From Pteria penguin (Eukaryota; Mollusca; Bivalvia; Pterioida; Pteriidae): DNA of 64,000 nucleotides. The notes beneath the pieces were generated by a model, which was not told the origin of the DNA, searched no databases, and saw only the letters and a list, made by a program, of their open reading frames with translations. The translations under genes and the position numbers were made by a program. Location of the stretch: the NCBI GenBank assembly GCA_035048485.1, contig CM068581.1:5422430-5486429 (forward strand), given 5' to 3'. Positions 19,664 through 30,709 of this stretch are shown here, one piece after another (position 1 is the first letter of the stretch; each line of letters starts with the position of its first letter).

Positions 19664-20791
19664 GCATGAAAGAATATATCTCACGCAGAATACAATTATT
19701 TGAGGTGAGTAATTTAAACCAAAATTTAAACATCCGTATAAGCCTAATATATCGAAGAGGTAGTCTACCTGTCTCAATGTATATCAAAGCATTGCTAGTA
19801 CGTCGTGAGACACCAAGCATATTCTTACAGAAGTCAAGATGTACTTTCTCAATATCATGAGCTCTGTGGCCTCCCCAGATTTCACATCCATAAATAAGAA
19901 TACTTGAAACATAAATATCAAAAAGAGAAAACATGGTACAATGATTTAAAGACATATCGGAAGTATTAGATCGCATAGCAAATAAAGCTTTTCTACCCTG
20001 GATAGCAAGCTGTTTCTGGGTAGCAAGAAATTTACCATTATAATTCAATACGACACCAAGATAGGTGAACTGGTTACGCACTTCAATTTGAGACTTATTA
20101 TAAAACCATTTTTCATTTTCCTTAGTTTGAACACCAGTCTGCCCTTTTTGTTTAAAGTTTTGTTAATTATAGAGTGTAATGCAGAAATTGCCTCTGAAGT
20201 TCCTGTTTTTGGTCTAAATCCAAATTGAGCATCAGTAACAATATCATTATCACTAGACCAAGAAAGCAAACGTTTATTTAACACAGAAGTGAAAAGCTTA
20301 CAAATGCAACTAAGTAAACTGATGCCTCTAAAATTATTCGGGTCAGACGTGTCACCTGTTTTAAAAACAGGAACAATAATTGCAGAAGACCAATTAGATG
20401 GAAAGAAACCAGATTGGAGAATTGTGTTAAATAATTTTACAAACGAAGGTACCAATATATCACTAAACTCTATGACAAACTCATTCAAAATAAAGTCTTC
20501 CCCGTGGGATTTGCCTTTTCCGAGTCCCTTCATACAATCATTAATTTCATCAAACGTAATATTAGCATCTAGCTCGTCGAAAATTATGTCATTATAATCG
20601 GGCTCAATTTTCACTCTCCTTTCACCAGTAGTAAAATCAGACGACATGTCGCGAAAATGTCTTTAAAAAACTCAGGTAACTGTTCCTTTCTACAAGATAC
20701 TCTGTGCCTCGTGAAGCGCTTGAAAAAAGCTTTCGGATTATTTTTACGCATGTTATTAAGCATGTCGCACTCTACACGTTAGAATTGGCGC
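19664..20791 (-). pseudogene. LINE C ORF2 reverse-transcriptase region with palm deletion
   Basis: The minus strand at 20780-20650 gives NNMRKNNPKAFFKRFT. At 20647-20130 come FDEINDCMKGLGKGKSHGED, LVPSFVKLFNTILQSGFFPS and NWSSAIIVPVFKTGD, then NNFRGISLLSCICKLFTSVL and QFGFRPKTGTSEA. These are reverse-transcriptase fingers. The frame then jumps at about 20140 from the post-finger segment straight to the thumb side, and the F.YLG motif follows at about 20060. The palm with its catalytic Asp residues is missing, so the copy could not encode an active enzyme. Confidence 0.78.
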
Positions 20792-20795
20792 TTAA

Positions 20796-21600
20796 GGACA
20801 GATCCCGGTTATTCAATTTTAAGATATCTTTCTATCAATTTTGAGGTGCTATATTAAACTTGATTATTATTGAGTTTCATTGTAACCTTTGATACGGCTA
20901 CCAATAAACATTTTGAGATTTTCTAACTTCCTGATTTGACAGAACATGGAATTTCTTCATTTCCTCATATAGGCAGAAATACACAATTCACAATGAAAAA
21001 TTTTCTAGCAGATATTTTCTGTTCAGAATTCAAATACAAGATCTCTGAAATACATATTTCTAAATAAAGACAGGAACTTGGGACCTTTCCCTTGTACCTT
21101 TTATGAAATTGGCACTGGGAAAGTGACACTTGCATTTATTCTGTAAACCATGAATAAGAGTTATCTCTCTTGATGATATAGTCTTGCCAGCACAACGCTC
21201 AGTACATACAATATGCATTGCAGTCTTTGCAAAAACGCATAAAAGAGTATGTATGAAGAATATAAAATACCTAATAAGCAATTCCAAGAAAATGATTGGA
21301 AATATTTGCCTCACTTTTTTCTTCAGATTCCATTTTAACAGGGATTTCAATTGATTCATTTCCTTTCCTTGGAGACTTATAATGACTACTCAGGTTATGA
21401 ATCCTGATTTATATGAGCATTGAAGTGTGACTAACAATGGGATTGACTAACAATGGGATTGACTCAAGTGTTATTATGCCTTTTGCCGCGGGCAAAGAAA
21501 AGTACGGAGTCAAAACGGAACTTCTGCCGGTTATCGTACACGGACGGGGTGGAACTCTTCAACGCGGAGATATAAAAAAAATTGACTCCCGCCACTGTCC
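20796..21600. mobile_element. Second TTAA-inserting element (T2), 805 bp
   Basis: Flanked by TTAA at 20792-20795 and 21601-21604, with inverted ends GGACAG. The match continues imperfectly through CGGG, TCAATTTT and ATATC for about 35 bp. Removing it with one TTAA rejoins LINE C's ORF2 in frame across ERKLK|RQF. Its TIR differs from that of T1, so this is a different family. An open frame at 21060-21359 on the minus strand shows no known domain. Confidence 0.75.
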
Positions 21601-21604
21601 TTAA

Positions 21605-22905
21605 GTTTCCTTTCAAGTGATTTATACAGAGTTTTAGCTGAACATAAATGCTCCAGATTGACCAGGGATTTATCATCATTAAAACTTCTAAGAGTCTGTA
21701 AATATGACTTGCGTTTATGCCTGAGGTCGTCTGTAAACCAGGGCTTGTCAGCAACGGGAATGGATGAGTGCACACGGTCACGCTTTACTCGGGTACTGAA
21801 AGTGTGTAACGGAATTCCTTTTAGGTGTACCGCTCGACTTACTGACTTCGTAGAACGGTGATAAGATATTTGTCAATAGAGAAGAAAATTCTAGGACTGC
21901 GTTGTCATTGGATTTTTGCGTAGGATTGTCGGAAATGTTGTCGAGAGTAAGACAAAGAGTGTCCCTGTTAACTCTCAGGGCCTCAAGTGCCAAGTTAGAA
22001 AGATCATCAGACCATTTAAAACAACGAAATGATGTAGTACTATGTGGAGTAATACTAACGTTATCTACACGGGTTGATTTACATCGCAGATCCAAAATTA
22101 AAGGCGCATGATCGGAGAATGTGTTAAAGTTTGCAACTTGGAAGGATTTCACAAAAGTAAACATATCCGGGGATGTTATTAAGTAATCAACAACGCTAAG
22201 CCCTCTACTGCTAGCAAACGTGAAGTCATTCGACTCGCCACCATCATGAGGACCATTGAGTATCCTCAAGCCACTACTGCAACATAGGGTGAGCAATTTT
22301 AATCCGAAATCATTCACTGTTTGATCAGGATTGATTCTACGGCACATGGGTTTATCACTGTAATATGATAACAACGGTGCTAAATGTTGGGTCAGATCTC
22401 CATGTAAATCATCGGTTTCAATGAAGTCAGGCCTATCACTAGTGCGAGCATTCATGTCGCCAAGTAGAAAAATATTTCCAAGACTGGAATATTGATAGAT
22501 TTGATTTTCAAGATCATAGAAAATATCCACATCATACTGACGGTAAAAAGACGAGTTACTAGGTGGCAGATATACACACGCAATATACAGATCCTGGTTA
22601 CACGCAGTCAGCTGACGATCCACTCTGAACCATATTATTGTATCGGCATAATTCTGAACCATAGAAATATTTTTTGTAAATGTATTGCGGATAAAAACAA
22701 CAGTACCCCCACCTTGAACGGTTTGAGACAGTTTTCTCGGGAAAGGAAAAACGGAAAAATCTGGAATATCAACGGTAAAATCTTTGTCAATCCAACACTC
22801 TGTCAGGAATACGAGATCGTTATTTAGAATAATATTTTAAAATTTGGGTTGGACAGTTTTTAAGTAAGCCAGCATTCACGTTCCAAGATATGATACGCAG
22901 GTCTA
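21605..22905 (-). pseudogene. LINE C ORF2 endonuclease (EEP/APE-like) domain
   Basis: The minus strand reads RIISWNVNAG near 22900, DLVFLTECWID (other frame) near 22810, then the long frame 22662-21778 with FLLGDMNARTSD, a stretch ending in FTFASSRGLSVVDYL, and FNTFSDHAPLIL. The Asn of WNVN, Glu of TECW, GD.N and SDH are the catalytic-site motifs of exonuclease-endonuclease-phosphatase domains that nick the target in LINE integration. After 21778 the frame shifts and continues to KPWFTDDLRHKR and YKSLERKLK. At least two frameshifts are present. Confidence 0.85.
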
Positions 22906-22945
22906 CGTCGACGATATTTGGGGACAAGTCATTCTCCACGGTATC

Positions 22946-24023
22946 TTATGCGTGCAGGGGCGGATCCACCGTAGCCTCACCGTCTTCGTCAGGTAAGTAC
23001 TGTTGACCATTGATGTATAAACGGTCTTTAACCATTGCGACACGACAGCCCTGCCTTCGTGCGTCTTGCATCACTGGTTGGAGCTCTTTCCGGCGGTCAG
23101 CAATGGCTTTAGGGAATTGTTCCTGGATACTAAATCTTGTGTTACGTAGATTAGGACTTGCCCAAAAAGTCATTAAACTTGGCGACTATAGGACGGACTT
23201 TGCCGCGATTGGGCTTGCCAATGCGATGTGCTATATCGATGAAACGAGAGACTGGACCGTCAAAATTGAGATTGCCTTCACAGAATTCATCAAGGAGATT
23301 CAAGCAATCCTCACGCCCGCCATCTTCACGCTCAGCTTATCCGAAGAACAATAAATTATCTCGCATACTGCGACACTGTAAATCCAACAAATTTTCATTT
23401 AGTTTTTCAATGACAGCTTTAGATGAATTCAACTCTTCTGCGACTGAATCTAAATGCCTTCTCAGATTACCGGTTTTATCCCCAAGAGAACCATCTGCTT
23501 TCTCAACTTCAGTAATTCTGGTAGTGAGATCACGTCCAGACTGTGTCATACTAGCTATACTGGCCTCAATCCTGTAAATTTTAGCAGTGCCACTTTCCAA
23601 ACATGACAGCTAAATTAGCGAAAAGCTGGTCTACCCAACGTGGGCGCGTCATCAGCAACTGGTTTGGAAATACAAGCTGACCAGGCATAGGACCGAGAGG
23701 GGGGTTTGGAGGAATGGGCGTGCTTATTTCAAATGGCGATCCACTAGAAATACAATGATCCACATTGCCAGCGGCGGGTGTATGACTAACATTCTCGTGA
23801 ACTTGCTTGACATTTGTACTATTTATTAAAGAATCATTAACTTGAACACTGTTTTTGTCACTGCTAAAACATTGTTGTCAACAGTTGAATCGCCCGCCAT
23901 ATTTGTAGACTCATTACAAGATTGAGAACTATTGAAACTGCTATTGTACTTTGAACTACGAGTTGGATTACTGTTCTTACGTTTTCTTTTGAATTTTCTG
24001 CCCATAATGTAAATCCTTATCAC
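22946..24023 (-). pseudogene. LINE C ORF1, RNA-binding protein remnant
   Basis: The first segment (from 24006) starts MGRKFKRKRKNSNPTRSSKY, basic and Ser/Asn-rich. At 23600-23337 is a heptad-like coiled coil ending ENLLDLQCRSMRDNLLFFG, the junction between coiled coil and RRM known from L1-type ORF1 proteins. At 23173-22946 is a C-terminal domain (FSIQEQFPKAIADRRKELQP and following). The three pieces are in different frames, so the copy is broken. L1-type ORF1 proteins trimerise and coat the element's RNA. Confidence 0.75.
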
Positions 24024-24721
24024 ACAATATGCTTGTAATCCTATTGATATATCAGAAAATCACACAATTCACTCTCAACAAAAATTTGAACCGCCCTCCA
24101 TTTTGGCCTCGTTTTAATATCATCAGATTATTCCTACAAATTTTCATGCTTGTATCACAAAAAGAACAACTATTTTGGTGGAATTTAAGCATAAGCCGCA
24201 CCACTATCTAGGAAATTTCCTAAAGAATCCCGACAACTATAAGTGTCCTTAACATGTTTACGTGTCCTTAAAGTTAGGGTTATAAAATTACGTAAAAAAA
24301 TTACGTATAATTCTTTGTGAAAATGCCTACAGTAATTTAATTTTGTATGTGAACGTAAACTTCTTCATCACACAAGACTTCGCCTCGGTTGCAGAGCTCT
24401 GAATGTAGATTTAGTTCAAAACCACATCTCCTTTTATTGCGATACAATGCTGTAAAACTCAGTAAAAGATTTAATTAAATTCTTTGTCTATATATGATAA
24501 TAATCAAATTTTCTTTATAAATCTAAAGCTTCTTATATTTCACAGTTCAGTTAATGAATTTATTTATTATTAAATCCAGCATTCATTGGCGCATATATCA
24601 TCCATATATATATAAAGCAGGCAATTAAGCCTTAAAGCTTCATCATGGATCTGACCTCATTTTGAATTCCTATCTCTTTATATTATACAAATCTGATTAA
24701 AACCATATCTTTATCCCACTT
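24024..24721. other. Non-coding stretch left of LINE C's 5' end
   Basis: Contains LINE C's possible 5' UTR and AT-rich sequence with a short TA run at about 24604-24612. No gene or bounded element is recognised. Confidence 0.35.
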
Positions 24722-24962
24722 CTCTATTTGTCTCATTGTGGATAAAGATCTGGGAAAACTCCGTAAGGGGTTATGTTCTGGTGAACTCTGATTTTCAGCC
24801 AATCAGTGGATCGGCTACAAATTCCTAGGAATGAAATTAATATTTCCAGCGTGCGAGACTCACAAGGTAGATTCTGAACAGTGTTTGTTACATATTGCGT
24901 CACTTGCACGTGCCTAGCCAAGTCAATGATTGGCTATAGGAAATAACGGTTTCTGTGAGTGA
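24722..24962 (+). repeat. Half-copy of the palindromic MITE, inverted to the one at 25676-26277
   Basis: About 230 bp match the reverse complement of 25985-26213 with scattered differences. Shared segments include TTTTCAGCCAATCAGTGGAT, CGGCTACAAATTCCTAGGAA and TTGTTACATATTGCGTCACT. Confidence 0.85.
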
Positions 24963-25675
24963 AACGTCAGAGTTCAACAGAACATTTGGTTTTAATCAGA
25001 ATGATATTATACATATTAGATTTATCATGTATTGCAATATCTACTTCTGTTCGCGTTGCAATTTATGTCTCCTTCTTGATGAAAAAGTTTTAAAATAAAT
25101 TATATTTCTTGTCACTCGATCCTTAACTTGTACAATTTTCCTTTAGTTAAACATGGGTTTAATGTATACAGAGTTCTACACGGTTTTTGTCAATTTTTGA
25201 CGATTTTTAAAATAGTTAGTTTTAGCCGCAAAACATTCAATGAATTAGACTTTTTGTGTTAAGACTACTTATAATTTCTGTCATATATCATGTATGGGGT
25301 TAGAAATCAAAATCTAAATGTATTGATTATAAAGTTTTTCCAATTTTCATCGATCTTTGTTTAAAAATTATGGTTTTACCTAAAAATCCCACGATCGAGT
25401 GCTACCGTGGCATTTTTGGTGTATTTCCCATAAACTTCCAGAAAATCATACCATTCACCCCCCCCCCTTCCCTTTGGATGAATGGGGCACATGTCTGGAT
25501 CATAGACTAGTTCTTGTTAATAAATATTTACCTCTTGATGGTACTATATGCGCATGCCACATCGTGTATGATCATCATTGTGTATAAATTGAATGTTTTG
25601 ACGATACATGTGTCATGTTTTAATTTTGAATTTACATGGGGTGGCTAATACAAGAATTAAAACATGAACAGTATG

Positions 25676-26277
25676 CAGTAGCGGATTAAGAGGGGGCCGC
25701 CCCCACTTCCGCCACATATTTACTGGTAAAAATCCAGATTTGACACCGGCCAAAATGGCTGAGTAGGTTGGCAATCTCTTTATTAAGCTTCTGTATTTGT
25801 CCCATTGCGGATAAAGATCTGGCGAAACCTGAAGAATGAGAGAAGGAGAGATGAGACGGGAGTTCACACGATGCGTAACGGATTATGTTCTGATAAACTC
25901 TGATGACGTTAGTCTGCATCATCCAGACTCTTGACTCCGGATCGGAGTCAAGAGTCTGGATGATATAGACTATGATGACGTCTCACCGAAAACGTTATTT
26001 CCCATAGCCAATCAATGACTCGGCTAGGCACGTGAGAGTGACGCAATATGTAACAAACATTGTTCAAAAGCTACCATGTGGGTCACGTACGATGTGGATG
26101 TTAATTTCATTCCTAGGAATTTGTAGCCGATCCACTGATTGGCTGAAAATCAGGGTTCACCTGAATATGACCCCTTACGAAGTATCCGCAATAGGACAAA
26201 TAGAGAAGCAGACTGAGTAGATTAGCTACTATATACATGTGGGTGCCCCCTTTTCGAAAATCCTGGATCCGCCACTG
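25676..26277. mobile_element. MITE-like element with TIRs and a central palindrome
   Basis: Ends are CAGTAGCGGATT (left) and, inverted, CAGTGGCGGATCC (right). The arms continue to match through the sequence TTTGTCC(C/T)ATTGCGGATA. ATG flanks both ends (25673-25675 and 26278-26280), a possible 3-bp target duplication. A perfect inverted repeat lies in the middle (25918-25964). No transposase. CACTA- or hAT-type origin is possible; not assigned. Confidence 0.6.
25918..25964. repeat. Perfect palindrome, 21-bp arms with a 5-base spacer
   Basis: The left arm at 25918-25938 begins ATCATCCAGACTC. The spacer is GGATC (25939-25943). The right arm at 25944-25964 is the exact reverse complement of the left. 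Confidence 0.97.
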
Positions 26278-26299
26278 ATGACAGCTGTTGTCATCTTTT

Positions 26300-26900
26300 A
26301 ATTTTTGTATTGAAACCCCCCCCCCCCCCCCCAAGTAAATTCAAAAATTAAAACAGGACACATGTATACATATGGGTTTTTACAGTGTGAGGGTTACGAT
26401 CTTTGGGTTGTTGTGTGTTTCGGTTTCAAGAATTGGAAACCTCTGGCATGGGAGGAGTGTGACGGACGGGCATGGGCCCGGATAGCCCGAATATTGACGA
26501 TTTTGAAAGGTTTTTTCGCCTCTTGGCTTGTACATTCCTTACACAAACATATCATACCGATACAGGGAAATGCGCTTGGGTGTTTTGGGGATCGGTCAAT
26601 TCTTTATTCTTGGTATCTTTGGTTACTATATCAGTTACATGAAAAATAGTATATATAACATACACATACATATATACAATATTTACACTGTCAAAAGTGT
26701 GTAGATAATGAGCAAATGTTTAAGTGACATAAATTACTAGTATGCATTTATAAAATCGGAGGGTTATAAATGATGTTAGAAATGTAGTCAAAAACTTGCA
26801 ATATACTAAAACCTTATATCAGGCTGTCAGCAATTGCTGTACCATTAATCTTGAATATTATATACTGATTTCTAAGCAGTGACGCTTTATATGCAAAAGC
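26300..26900. other. Non-coding stretch
   Basis: Starts with a poly-C run (about 26316-26332). An open frame at 26362-26649 has no recognised domain or splice context. Confidence 0.35.
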
Positions 26901-26904
26901 TCTC

Positions 26905-26990
26905 CCAGGTTATTCAAGTCTTTAGTTCAGTGGTAAGAGCGTCCTCTATGATTACGGAAGGTTTTGGGTTCTATTCCCGACCACATCTTT
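26905..26990 (+). mobile_element. SINE-like tRNA-derived head
   Basis: Box A-like TAGTTCAGTGGTAAGAGCG (about 26925-26943) and box B-like GGGTTCTATTCCC (about 26967-26979) are spaced as in a tRNA gene. The cloverleaf stems are poor and it lies directly before LINE D, so it reads as a SINE or LINE-SINE fusion, not a functional tRNA. Confidence 0.55.
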
Positions 26991-27059
26991 TTCTCCGTTC
27001 AGTTACATTAATATCAGATAATAATGACTGCTTATATGGGGATTCCATAAGGCTGCCTA

Positions 27060-27930
27060 CGTTGAAAAGGTACATATTTCTTTTTGTAAAGTATTCTTGG
27101 TGTTAAGTAATCTACATGTTCTAATTTCGTTTATTTCGAGCTAGGAAGATTTCCTTTACTTATTAAGAGAAAATTGCGTATATTTTTTAAAAATATTGGC
27201 TTAAATTACGCAATATTGACAACTGTATTTTAAAACCCTGTGACAATGATTTAGTAGAGTCAAATGGACTATGGTACTTAAATTTGTCACCTGGGTCTAG
27301 CATATCTAATTGACAACTTTTTACCTGTTGAAACTTGTATCAAATTAATTGAATATGATATATTCAAACTTTATTCTCAGATATTGCTTTATCATCTAAG
27401 GGTTGGATGTACCAACACCTAGTAGATAACTTCAGTTTACAGTTTATTTGAAAAAGGCACTCAATCCAGTACATAGGAAAACTTATTACAAAATTTAGGA
27501 TTTCATCCCATAACCTTAACGTAGAAAGGGGGCGTTACAACAATGAGCCTAGAACTAATCGAATCTGTGGTATGTGTAATACTTATGAAGTTGAGGACGG
27601 ATTTCATTTTATACTTGTATGTCCTCACTACTCCGCATTAATTAAGACGTTTATATATCAAGAATTGTTATAGTCGTCACCCAACTGTTTTTAAATTGAA
27701 CTAATAACAACAAAGAACTCGTATACCTTGGTAAATATCTGTACGCTGCGAACAAGATTCGAACCTAATAACTATATTCATGCACTCTCCATGTCTATTC
27801 AGTGAAAGTCGTAATATATATTGTATAGTGAATGTTTATATATGTATCGTAAATATGTATGTATACTTGTATATATGTTGTTTTCCCTATGAGTCGTATG
27901 GCTCAAGGTAATAAAGAACTTGAACCTGAC
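27060..27930 (+). mobile_element. LINE D: C-terminal and 3' UTR remnant
   Basis: Plus-strand fragments match LINE B and C tails: a VEKVHI/FCK segment at about 27062-27090, ELGRFPL at about 27140, and RICGMC...EVEDGFHFIL..CPHYS at about 27560-27640. The 3' end reads CCTATGAGTCGTATGGCTC then AATAAAG (about 27887-27917), a LINE-type 3' terminus with a polyadenylation-like signal. Frames are broken throughout. Confidence 0.68.
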
Positions 27931-28076
27931 CAAAAAATTATAATGGTCAAATAGATGGTGTTTAGCAGCTGTCTTTGTTTTCCCCTACCATTTCGATTTA
28001 ATTATTACCATGGGTCTTTATATAATGGTCCTCAAAATCTCTTTTAGTGAATACATATGTAGAGTAGTTTGCTGAA

Positions 28077-28156
28077 ACTAGCGAGGGCGTTGATCACACT
28101 AGCAAGGGTGTTGATCACACTAGCGAGGGCGTTGATCACACTAGCGAGGGTGTTGA
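28077..28156 (+). repeat. 21-bp tandem repeat, four units
   Basis: Units read ACTAGCGAGGGCGTTGATCAC with small changes. Each holds TGATCA. Confidence 0.95.
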
Positions 28157-28524
28157 ATAGAAATCTAGCATCTGTTGCCAATGGCTTCTCATACTGAATG
28201 AAGATAAGTTGTTGGGTTTGATTTTTAATACGAAAAATCGTAACTGAACTTAAGTTAAATAAAATAATTCAGAAGTTTACAAAATCATCTGAAATCTGAA
28301 TAACTATGATTAGAATTACTGTGATGATTTTAGGACTATTCTCAATGTAATATGAGCAGGTGTCAGCGAGTTAGGGACTATGCAATATTTATCACCGGGG
28401 TGGGACCGGTGCAAAATGTGATGGGACATACACTTTTTTATGACCATACAACATGGGACAAAGGGATTTTTTACAGAGATTCTGCATGAGATAACTACTT
28501 TTTTCACAACAATGCACTGATTTT

Positions 28525-30075
28525 TAGCTCACCTGAGTGAGCTATAGTCATAGTGCATCGTCCGTCTGTCGTTAACTTTTTCACATTTTCAACTTCTTCT
28601 CTGAAACTGCATTGCAGATTTGGATCAAACTTTGTACAAATGATGTACTCAAGGACCCCTACTAAAATTGTGTTCGGGGTTAAGATCTGTCAAATAGAAA
28701 TTTACGTTTTTTTGTTTTTTTGACGTGCAGAAAAGTGTCTTGTTTTTCAGTTAATTGATATTGATGATTTCTTAATGACTATTTTGATCATAATTGTGTT
28801 ATGTAATATTATTGTGAAAGAATTTTGTCAATATCTCAATTTTTTGATTTTTTATGAATTTTTAAGACTTACAAAAAAAGGGGGATTGGCCATTTTTCAC
28901 ATTTTTCTGCAAAACTGTCGGAAGGATTTTAATAAACCTTTGTAGAAATAAATCACTTATAATCCCCTTAAAATTCTGTTGTTTTCGTCCAGACCTCTTT
29001 ACAGGTGGCACCACCATAGTCAAAAGTAGGTACAAAAGAGTACCCTTCTTTGACAATATTCTTCTTCATACTTGTTGTATAAAGAGACAAAGAGAATGCA
29101 CAGAAATGATCTAGATGGATGAGTGAAGACATATTGTCATTTTGGTTCCCTTCCAAAATCAAATTTTAGAATTTTTTTTCGACATTTGTTTGGACTAGGT
29201 GATTTCAATGCAGAAAAGTGTCATATTTCCTAGTTAAGTGATAATGATGATTTCATATGAACTATTGTGATCATAATTATGGTAAGGAATGTTACTTTGA
29301 AAGAATTTTGTCAATATCTCAATTTTTGGATTTTCTATGAATTTTTTAAGATTTCCAAATGAGGGTGTATTGGGACAATTCTTCACATTTTTAGCTTCTG
29401 CTGTTATACCACATGAAAGATTTTAATGAAACATGGTATACCTGAAGTACTATAGGTCCTCTATCAATTTTGTACATTTCATCCAAATTGGTCAACAGAT
29501 AATGCCACCATGTCTAAAAAAAATAGGGATCACAATAGCACATATAGTACTGGGTAATTAAAATATGGAGAGTAGCGGTTCTAATCCAGCTGTGGTCAAT
29601 TTTTTTTTTCATTTCCTTAATTACACATCTAAGTAAGTCTTTAGATGTTTCTCAACACTCAACATATGAAATTAGGATCTGGACAATATTTGAAACAATT
29701 GTGTAATAGAAAAACGCATAGGAAGTATGGCCAGGGGTCACACTTTCACATATGACATAGTAATGCATGCTTCATTTGAACAGTTTTGTTACTGATTAGT
29801 ATCATTTTTATGCTTCTGAGTAAATGCTATGTAATATATTTTTACAATTTATAAATTACACAATGCTTTAGGAAAAGTAATTTACTTATGGATATTTCCA
29901 AATACACATACATGTACAACATTTTATATTGTGTGTTAGCTGATAATATGTTAATACATACATAAACATTAAAACTATACCAAAGATTGTGATTTGTGAT
30001 GGGACATGTTATTTTTCCACTTAAAATTTATATGGGACAATTTCTTTTTTGAAAGAAGTATGCATGGGACACATA
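28525..30075 (+). repeat. AGCTCACCTGAG-type interspersed repeat, copy 1
   Basis: Begins TAGCTCACCTGAGTGAGCTA and contains GGATCAAACTTTGTACAAA, CTAAAATTGTGTTCGGGGTT and GATAATGCCACCATGTCTAA. All are shared with 56858-60322. No coding capacity. The right limit is approximate. Confidence 0.75.
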
Positions 30076-30539
30076 CATTTTTAAAATAAAATTTCCAAAT
30101 GCATTTTAATGGTCAGCGTAAAGTGTGCTTGTATGCTTCAGTACAACCTCTTCAGTCGAAATTCAAAGATCTAACAGTAGCTATTTGATTAATAGTTAAT
30201 TAATACACAAGTGTAGGAAGCCGTCCCTGGAGTGCTTCAAGTTTTGGCTGATAACGTACATAAAACAGTAACACAACACCCCCCCCCACACCCCCCCCCC
30301 TCCCCGCTTTTTTCTTTCCTTTCTCTCTCTCTCTCTCTCTCTCACACACATTTTCATCTGAAGCATGGGAAGTAATGTCAATGGACGTTAAACAAGAAAG
30401 AAACAATATATTAAGAATAATATAATGGGGAGCCAAATATATGCGCAAAATCCATTCATTAGGTCAGATAATTGGCGGGAACTATTTTTAACCAATCATA
30501 AACGAGAACTTCATTCATCGATGTACATGCGGAAAGAAA
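30076..30539 (+). promoter_or_regulatory. Immediate upstream region of RASA1 (promoter and 5' UTR inferred)
   Basis: Holds a C-rich tract (30279-30302) and a (TC)n run (about 30321-30341). No TATA box is convincing. Two ATGs at 30521 and 30527 lie just upstream of the RASA1 ATG in another frame and would open an overlapping upstream ORF ending at 30622. That arrangement can lower translation, but only if the transcript starts before 30521, which is not known. Confidence 0.4.
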
Positions 30540-30709
30540 ATGGCTGCCACAAACAATTCTGCAGCTGCAACAACTTCTTTAGGGCAAGGAATAGAGGATG
30601 CGGGAGGAACAGATGCAGCTGAAGATGAAGATCCTCTTTCCGAAAATCAAGATGCTGTGGAAGAAACATTGTTTATTGATATCGGCCCAACAGCGCCACC
30701 GGAAAACAA
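30540..30709 (+). CDS. RASA1: RASA1 exon 1 (start codon, acidic N-terminus)
   Basis: The ATG is in a good context (AAAGAAAATGG: A at -3, G at +4). It encodes MAATNNSAAATTSLGQG, then an acidic Asp/Glu stretch to TAPPEN. The donor is AACAA|GTTAGT, phase 2. The split codon AA+C with exon 2 gives Asn before the invariant Trp of SH2. Confidence 0.9.

Larger units (their letters stand above)
16560..24023 (-). mobile_element. LINE C: full-length but broken non-LTR retrotransposon with nested insertions
   Basis: On the minus strand, in order: ORF1 (24023-22946), endonuclease part of ORF2 (about 22905-21605), reverse-transcriptase part (20791-19664) and the C-terminal tail (17227-16590). It is interrupted by two TTAA-flanked insertions (20796-21600 and 17232-19659). 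Without them it is about 4.2 kb. The catalytic palm of the reverse transcriptase is deleted near 20140, and there are frameshifts and stops. The 3' end is placed only roughly near 16560. The clade is not assigned; the L1-type coiled-coil ORF1 with an EEP endonuclease would fit a Tx1/L1-like element. Confidence 0.75.

Noticed and set aside
21060..21359. 99-codon minus-strand frame inside T2 as a transposase
   Set aside because: No catalytic motif and far too short.
26362..26649. 95-codon open frame as a host gene
   Set aside because: No domain, no splice support, low-complexity surroundings.
26925..26990. tRNA gene
   Set aside because: Promoter boxes only; acceptor and anticodon stems do not form convincingly.
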